Shown here: positions 6,369 to 8,167 of the stretch, in pieces | How the letters are laid out: each line of letters opens with the position of its first letter | How positions within the stretch are numbered: the first letter of the stretch is position 1 | Source: CADEEV01 sp964442185 | GTDB lineage: Bacteria; Acidobacteriota; Vicinamibacteria; Fen-336 | Assembly (NCBI GenBank): GCA_964442185.1 | Contig: CAYTWT010000182.1 | Location: 1-8,167, forward strand | Reading direction: 5' to 3' | Length of the DNA: 8,167 bases | Program-made: the position numbers and the translations under genes | The notes under the pieces: model-generated | What the model saw: the letters and a program-made list of their open reading frames with translations, nothing else | What the model was told of the DNA's origin: nothing | Database searches by the model: none

Positions 6369-7667
6369 TCACGACGCCAGCCGCTGCACGTCACGCAGGG
6401 CGAACAGCGCCGCTCCGAGCGCCCCCGTGTAGATCGAGTCCTCCGAGATGTTGACCGTGCGCTCGCCGTAGTTCTCCGACAGGAGCCCGCGCAGCGCCTT
6501 GACCGCCGCCGGGTTCCTCGCCACTCCCCCGGTGAAGGTGAACTCGTCGCTCACGCCGCCCGAGCGGGCCAGCAGCGACATCGCCCGCAGGATGATGGCG
6601 CGGTGCAGGCCGGCCAGGATGTCCTCGCGCTTCTCACCCAGCGACAAGCGTTCGCGCAGCTCGGCGCCGGCGAACACCGTGCAGGTCGAGTTGATACGCA
6701 CCGGGCTCTTCGACTCGATCGCCAGCGGCCCCAGCTCGTGCAGGCCCAGGCTCATCTCGTCCGCGATGTAGCCCAGGTAGCGCCCGCAGCCAGCGGCGCA
6801 ACGATCGTTCATCTGGAACGAGGTCACCAGGCCCTGCTCGTCCACCTGGATGGCCTTGGTGTCCTGGCCGCCGATGTCGAGCACGGTGCGTGTGCCCGGG
6901 AACAGAGCGTGGGCGCCCAGCCCGTGGCAGAGGATCTCTGAGCGGATCTGGGCCTCGGGGAACGGCAGGCGCTGGCGACCGTAGCCCGTGCCGACGCTGC
7001 CCACTTGCTCGATCTCGACCAGCGCCGCCCGCTCGACGGCCGCGGCCAGGCACGGCTCGGCCTGCTCCAGCCCGGCGACCGCCGCGCGTGCATGGTCCTC
7101 GAAGCGTCCGGCGGCGGCGGTCGAGTTCTCGACCTGGAGGATCGCCTTGTCGAACAGACCGGCCAGCACATCGAAGCCGACGCCCGTGGCCCGCGCTTCT
7201 TGCTCGGCCAGCGCCAGATAGCGGCTGCCCGCGAGGTCGCGGAAGAAGTCGCTCTTGCGCCGCGCGCCGGCCGCATACAGCTGCGGCACCTCGGCTTCCA
7301 TCTGCGCCAGGATGCGCTCGACGCAGGCCCCGAGGCCTGCGGGCCGGGTGAGCAGCCGGCGCACCAGGCGTTCGAGCGTCGCGCCCAGCTCGCGCAGCTG
7401 CGAGTAGTACTGCTGTGCGCGGAAGCCGCGCTCCAGCTCGGAGAGTTGCAGCTCGCGCTCGCTCGCCGGGAGACCGGCGGCGGCCAGCTCCCGCGACACC
7501 AGCACGAAGCGCGTGTCGATCAGCGCCTCGGAGAGCGCCACCTGGCAGGCCACGTCGTAGTTGCTGCGCGAGTTGGTGATGCCGCGTCCCAGCGCACGGC
7601 CATCCTCCCCCAGCACCACGGCCTTGGTAGTGGTCGAACCGAGGTCGATGCCGACGGCGCACCTCAT
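6369..7667 (-). CDS. bcrA: Benzoyl-CoA reductase subunit A (BcrA/BadF type, activator ATPase)
   Basis: This 432-residue protein is close to the roughly 437 of BcrA/BadF. Its ATG overlaps the bcrB stop (ATGA), with GGAG seven bases upstream. The ASKHA ATPase core is split by the long helical insertion (about residues 30-215) that distinguishes A subunits from D subunits. Motifs are GIDLGSTTTK (6-15, phosphate 1), GTGYGR (226-231), DIGGQDTK (264-271, phosphate 2), FTGGVARN (378-385, adenosine) and a TGALGAA helix near 414-420. Cys290 (NDRCAAGCGR) and Cys329 (NSTCTVF) are the predicted ligands for the inter-subunit [4Fe-4S] cluster; their 39-residue spacing equals that in BcrD here and in the HgdC activator of Acidaminococcus (Cys127/Cys166). 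The protein hydrolyses ATP to push ferredoxin electrons to the substrate-reducing subunits. A specialised aroyl-CoA (for example 3-methylbenzoyl-CoA) reductase is the main alternative. Confidence 0.93.
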   Translation of the reverse strand: MRCAVGIDLGSTTTKAVVLGEDGRALGRGITNSRSNYDVACQVALSEALIDTRFVLVSRELAAAGLPASERELQLSELERGFRAQQYYSQLRELGATLERLVRRLLTRPAGLGACVERILAQMEAEVPQLYAAGARRKSDFFRDLAGSRYLALAEQEARATGVGFDVLAGLFDKAILQVENSTAAAGRFEDHARAAVAGLEQAEPCLAAAVERAALVEIEQVGSVGTGYGRQRLPFPEAQIRSEILCHGLGAHALFPGTRTVLDIGGQDTKAIQVDEQGLVTSFQMNDRCAAGCGRYLGYIADEMSLGLHELGPLAIESKSPVRINSTCTVFAGAELRERLSLGEKREDILAGLHRAIILRAMSLLARSGGVSDEFTFTGGVARNPAAVKALRGLLSENYGERTVNISEDSIYTGALGAALFALRDVQRLAS

Positions 7668-8167
7668 CGGCCGGCTCCGGCGCGCTTCTGGTCCAGCATC
7701 TGGAAATACGACTCGAGCCGGTTCTTGATGTTCGCGGCCGAGAAGTAGCGCGGGTCCACCAGGTCGCTCTCGATGAAGCCGCCCGGCCGGCCCGAGCGGC
7801 TCTGCACCTCGCGCAGGATGTGGAGCTGACCGGCGCTGAAGGAGTTGCAGCTCTTGACCGAGTTGATGAGGAAACCGTCGGCCTGGTACTCGCGCAGGTA
7901 GCGGGTCAGCAGGTCGATGCGCGAGGGCAGGCTCAGGTTCGTGTAGCAGCCCAGGCAGTACTCGGCCAGGCTCTCGAGCGGGCGCTCCGGGTCGTGGCGG
8001 AAGCCCAGGTCATAGACGCCGCCCACCTTGGCGTAGGTCGAAGCCACGGCCACCGCGCCCTCGTCGCTGAACATCTTCCAGAACTCGCGGAAGCTGGTCC
8101 AGTTCGGCGGGCCCTCGACCACGACACGGAAGCGCTCCTGGCCCATCTCGCCTTCCGGCGTCACCGG
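7664..8167 (-). CDS. bcrB: Benzoyl-CoA reductase subunit B (BcrB/BadE type), C-terminal part
   Basis: The frame is open to the right edge, so the start is missing; 167 residues are visible, roughly the last 40 percent of a protein usually near 430-440. An in-frame GTG at 8164 is internal. The fragment belongs to the HgdB-like (2-hydroxyacyl-CoA dehydratase/benzoyl-CoA reductase) family. It shows a VEGPPNW strand, AEYCLGCYTNLSLPSR with two Cys, INSVKSCNSFSAGQ with a third, then the FIESDLVDPRYFSAANIKNR segment and a terminal helix ESYFQML. The VKSC Cys is a likely [4Fe-4S] ligand by analogy with HgdB-family proteins. B and C subunits form the half that binds the aroyl-CoA and transfers electrons to the ring. 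Assignment as B rather than C rests on motif recollection and on the bcrCBAD/badDEFG order, which puts B immediately before A. The stop overlaps the bcrA start. Confidence 0.88.
   Translation of the reverse strand, partial: PVTPEGEMGQERFRVVVEGPPNWTSFREFWKMFSDEGAVAVASTYAKVGGVYDLGFRHDPERPLESLAEYCLGCYTNLSLPSRIDLLTRYLREYQADGFLINSVKSCNSFSAGQLHILREVQSRSGRPGGFIESDLVDPRYFSAANIKNRLESYFQMLDQKRAGAGR

Noticed and set aside
6347..6394. Alternative upstream start for bcrD
   Set aside because: It would overlap the bcrA end and has no good ribosome site, whereas ATG 6346 follows a perfect AGGAGG.
5480..7667. 2-hydroxyacyl-CoA dehydratase activator (HgdC-type) instead of BcrA/BcrD
   Set aside because: HgdC activators are homodimers of about 260 residues encoded by one gene. 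Here there are two distinct ATPase genes in tandem, one with the long insertion of BcrA, downstream of a BcrB-like gene.

Overview
This is a GC-rich bacterial window. Apart from a partial gene on the + strand at the left edge, every gene I support lies on the - strand. The right two thirds carry the 3' part of an operon for ATP-dependent (class I, Bcr/Bad-type) benzoyl-CoA reductase, the enzyme that dearomatises benzoyl-CoA in anaerobic aromatic degradation. Class I enzymes are typical of facultative anaerobes and phototrophs (Thauera, Rhodopseudomonas, Magnetospirillum). The base composition, and the SGNH-hydrolase type at the left edge, would suit a proteobacterial, myxobacterial or deltaproteobacterial-like lineage, but the taxon cannot be fixed from this sequence.

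Layout, read right to left in the direction of transcription: bcrB (C-terminal part, runs off the right edge), bcrA, bcrD, a short-chain dehydrogenase/reductase, a GNAT acetyltransferase, and an Rrf2-family regulator. These six genes are packed with ATGA overlaps (bcrB/bcrA and bcrD/SDR), a TGATG overlap (GNAT/rrf2) and gaps of 22 bases (bcrA-bcrD) and 9 bases (SDR-GNAT), so they look like one translationally coupled unit. After a 70-base spacer holding a hairpin come two flavoproteins joined by a GTGA overlap: a PYROXD2/phytoene-desaturase-like oxidoreductase and a DAO-family (sarcosine/D-amino-acid oxidase-like) oxidoreductase. A 108-base convergent gap then separates them from the SGNH/GDSL-hydrolase-like gene on the + strand.

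Working model. BcrA and BcrD form the ATP-hydrolysing electron activator. Each carries two Cys 39 residues apart, the spacing of the bridging [4Fe-4S] ligands in the 2-hydroxyglutaryl-CoA dehydratase activator. BcrB with BcrC (expected just off the right edge) forms the substrate-reducing half. The SDR could oxidise a hydroxyacyl-CoA formed after ring reduction, as BadH does. The GNAT and Rrf2 genes recall badL (acetyltransferase) and badM (Rrf2 repressor) of the Rhodopseudomonas palustris bad cluster, so the Rrf2 protein is a strong candidate regulator of this operon. The two flavoproteins have no established role in this pathway; their link to the operon rests only on strand and proximity. 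No RNA genes, CRISPR arrays, insertion sequences or long repeats were seen.
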